Assembly (NCBI GenBank): GCA_948946035.1
Contig: CARBKU010000005.1
Coordinates: 8,098-22,054, forward strand
Source of the DNA: an uncultured Clostridia bacterium
Lineage (GTDB): Bacteria; Bacillota; Clostridia; TANB77; CAG-508
DNA length: 13,957 nt
Direction: 5' to 3'
Position 1 is the first letter of the stretch; the number at the start of each line of letters is the position of its first letter. Shown one piece after another: positions 12,906-13,957 of the stretch. The position numbers and the translations under genes are program-made. The notes under the pieces were generated by a model. It was not told where the DNA came from and made no database searches. It was given only the letters and a program-made list of their open reading frames with translations.

Positions 12906-13370
12906 TTATACTAAAGTAATATTTTGAGTATTAAAAATTAAATATATAATTCCAACTAAAATAGATGCTGATATACCAAATACTAATACAGGTCCAGCAA
13001 CTGTAAACATTTTTCCACCAACACCCATAACATATCCTTCAGACTTATATTCCATTGATGGTGATACAATAGAATTTGCAAAACCTGTTATAGGAACTAG
13101 TGAACCAGCACCTGCAAACTTTCCAATTCTATTAAATAAGTTTAATCCTGTTAAAAAGGCTGTTATACCAATTAATAAAATTGAAACAATAGTGCCAGAT
13201 GTTTCTGTATCTAATCCACGTTCTTTGCATATATTTAGTATGATCTGTCCAATACTACAAATTAATCCACCAACCCAAAATGCATTAAAACAGTTTTTTA
13301 ATATTGGCGAATTAGGGGATTTCTTATCCACATAATCTTGATAAGTTTGTTTTGTTTCTAATGGGTCCAT
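12906..13370 (-). CDS. spoVAC: Stage V sporulation protein AC (SpoVAC)
   Basis: Integral membrane subunit of the SpoVA DPA channel; in Bacillus SpoVAC alone behaves as a mechanosensitive channel. The protein is 154 aa from the chosen start. A soluble N-terminus (MDPLETKQTYQDYVDKKSPN, family-like) is followed by about four to five membrane segments with GGLICSIGQ, GAGSLVPITGFANS and GGKMFTVAGPVLVFG. A TTG start at 13382 is possible on paper but lies across the TGGAGG ribosome binding site; the ATG at 13370 is 6 bases after it and is preferred. It lies 19 bases after the dodecin-like gene and 51 bases before spoVAD. Confidence 0.94.
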   Translation of the reverse strand: MDPLETKQTYQDYVDKKSPNSPILKNCFNAFWVGGLICSIGQIILNICKERGLDTETSGTIVSILLIGITAFLTGLNLFNRIGKFAGAGSLVPITGFANSIVSPSMEYKSEGYVMGVGGKMFTVAGPVLVFGISASILVGIIYLIFNTQNITLV

Positions 13371-13389
13371 TTTTACCTCCAAAAATTTT

Positions 13390-13611
13390 TTAATTATTGT
13401 CTTTTCTGTCTAAATCAACAGTAAAGCTTAAGTCTAATTCAACAAAATATTCTGAAATTTTGTCGCCATCAATGTTGGCTCTTTGTTCTAAAATTTTTAC
13501 TTCTGATAAATAATCAATTGTTTTAGATGCTTCAGAAATTGCTTTTACAATTGCATCTTTCCATGAAACAGTAGAACTACCAGTTATAATTAAATGTTTT
13601 TTTATATCCAT
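13390..13611 (-). CDS. Dodecin-like small protein, first gene of the spoVA operon
   Basis: The protein is 73 aa. The pattern IITGSSTVSWKDAIVKAISEASKTI, then LEQRANIDGDKISEYFVELDLSF, fits the dodecin fold (one helix against a three-stranded sheet), a family that forms hollow dodecamers, many of which store flavins. Aligned to flavin dodecins, the stacking Trp of the WFEVVEQRG block is Glu37 here, and the Gln of the YQV strand is Phe56, so classic flavin binding is doubtful; it may belong with the non-flavin dodecin-like proteins. A GGAGG site lies 6 bases upstream of the ATG. It is 19 bases ahead of spoVAC, with no terminator, and downstream of a forespore-type promoter, so it should be made in the forespore with SpoVA. 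The ligand is unknown. Confidence 0.87.
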   Translation of the reverse strand: MDIKKHLIITGSSTVSWKDAIVKAISEASKTIDYLSEVKILEQRANIDGDKISEYFVELDLSFTVDLDRKDNN

Positions 13612-13639
13612 AGTAAACCTCCAAAAATTATTTTAAAGT

Positions 13640-13669
13640 TATCTTTTCCCGAATATAGAAAAAATATAC
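13640..13669 (-). promoter_or_regulatory. Forespore (SigF/SigG-like) promoter of the dodecin-spoVA operon
   Basis: On the minus strand GTATA (13665-13669) is followed after exactly 15 bases by GGAAAAGATA (13640-13649). The SigF consensus is GYATA-N15-GGNNANAHTR, and the only mismatch is one base in the -10. SigF and SigG sites overlap, so which factor is used cannot be told. The start point would be near 13633, about 20 bases before the dodecin-like ATG. Confidence 0.65.
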
Positions 13670-13677
13670 AAAATTAG

Positions 13678-13706
13678 TAGAAAAATTCATAAAAAAAATA
13701 TATAAT
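13678..13706 (+). promoter_or_regulatory. Probable SigA promoter of the rsmB-like gene
   Basis: A perfect -10 TATAAT (13701-13706) lies 17 bases after TAGAAA (13678-13683), a 4/6 match to the -35. The leader would be about 30 bases. It is divergent from, and close to, the forespore promoter at 13640-13669. Confidence 0.5.
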
Positions 13707-13743
13707 TTGTATCATTAGAATAAATATTAGCAAGGAGATAAAG

Positions 13744-13957
13744 ATGATAGATAAAGTAAGAGAACTAGCATTAAAAGTTTTATATCAAATTAATGAAAAT
13801 GAAGCATATTCAAATATTGCACTAGATGAAATGATAAACAAAAACAGAAATGAAATGGATTTAAGAGATATAGGTTTAATTTCTGAAATAGTATATGGAG
13901 TAACCACATGGAAGTTAACTTTAGATGAAATTATAAAAAAATATTCGAAAATAAAAT
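13744..13957 (+). CDS. rsmB: 16S rRNA (cytosine-967-C5)-methyltransferase RsmB-like, N-terminal NusB-like domain (partial, 3' end outside window)
   Basis: Only the first 71 codons are present and the frame runs off the end. They read MIDKVRELALKVLYQINENE, AYSNIALDEMI, DLRDIGLISEIVYGVTTWKL and TLDEIIKKYSK. This matches the NusB-like RNA-binding domain at the N-terminus of RsmB (R-x-x-A-x-x-VL, AYSN-AL, D-R---ELVYGT-R---TLD--I). The SAM-dependent methyltransferase domain that would confirm it lies beyond the window. NusB itself shares the fold, but the AYSN-AL and EIVYGVTTW motifs favour RsmB. An AAGGAG site is 6 bases upstream of the ATG. Confidence 0.85.
   Translation, partial: MIDKVRELALKVLYQINENEAYSNIALDEMINKNRNEMDLRDIGLISEIVYGVTTWKLTLDEIIKKYSKIK

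Noticed and set aside
1..13957. CRISPR array, tRNA or rRNA genes, complete insertion sequence, defence system
   Set aside because: No regularly spaced direct repeats, no tRNA cloverleaf or rRNA signature, and no transposase or defence-type protein was seen in the frames.

Overview
The window is very AT-rich (GC roughly 30% or below, judged by eye). Strong AGGAGG-type ribosome binding sites, heavy use of AAA/GAA/ATA codons, a spoVA operon, a manganese-type pyrophosphatase and an infC-rpmI-rplT operon with an L20-type leader all point to an endospore-forming low-GC Firmicute, most likely a Clostridia member. I cannot name the genus from the sequence.

Layout, left to right. (1) 1-3464, + strand: the 3' end of dnaG, then rpoD (SigA), an MscS-family channel and hslO (Hsp33), closed by a stem-loop terminator. 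(2) 3465-3804: a mobile-element scar. The first ~90 bases match the 5' end of a group IIC intron and start two bases after the terminator U-run, which is the classic IIC insertion context. It is followed by an open frame with a good ribosome binding site but no normal start codon. A perfect consensus SigA promoter overlaps the end of that frame and drives (3) ppaC, the Mn-dependent pyrophosphatase. (4) A perfect 23-bp inverted repeat separates ppaC from a convergent minus-strand operon that reads DUF1653 protein - serS - unknown gene (split by a frameshift) - engB. (5) 7821-8209: the serS-operon promoter and leader, and an orphan + strand terminator. (6) 8210-9979, + strand: a lysine/glutamate-rich single-pass membrane protein and a CaCA-like (Na+/Ca2+ exchanger superfamily) membrane protein. 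(7) 9980-11331, + strand: promoter, L20 leader with terminator/antiterminator, infC starting at a non-canonical AUA codon, rpmI and rplT. (8) A shared terminator, then the minus-strand sporulation operon dodecin-like - spoVAC - spoVAD - spoVAE, preceded by a forespore-type (SigF/SigG-like) promoter. (9) The first 71 codons of a divergent rsmB-like gene.

Most of the window is housekeeping: replication and transcription (DnaG, SigA), translation (SerRS, IF3, L35, L20, rRNA methylation, the ribosome-assembly GTPase EngB), redox chaperoning, pyrophosphate removal and spore dipicolinate transport. The points worth a second look are the intron scar with its start-less frame and captured promoter, the atypical dodecin-like protein apparently made in the forespore with the DPA channel, the AUA start of infC behind an L20 leader, and three places where a one-base change would restore a reading frame (spoVAD, the serS-engB unknown gene, and the T9 tract at 3610). 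The frame breaks may be real mutations or consensus errors; the sequence alone cannot decide.
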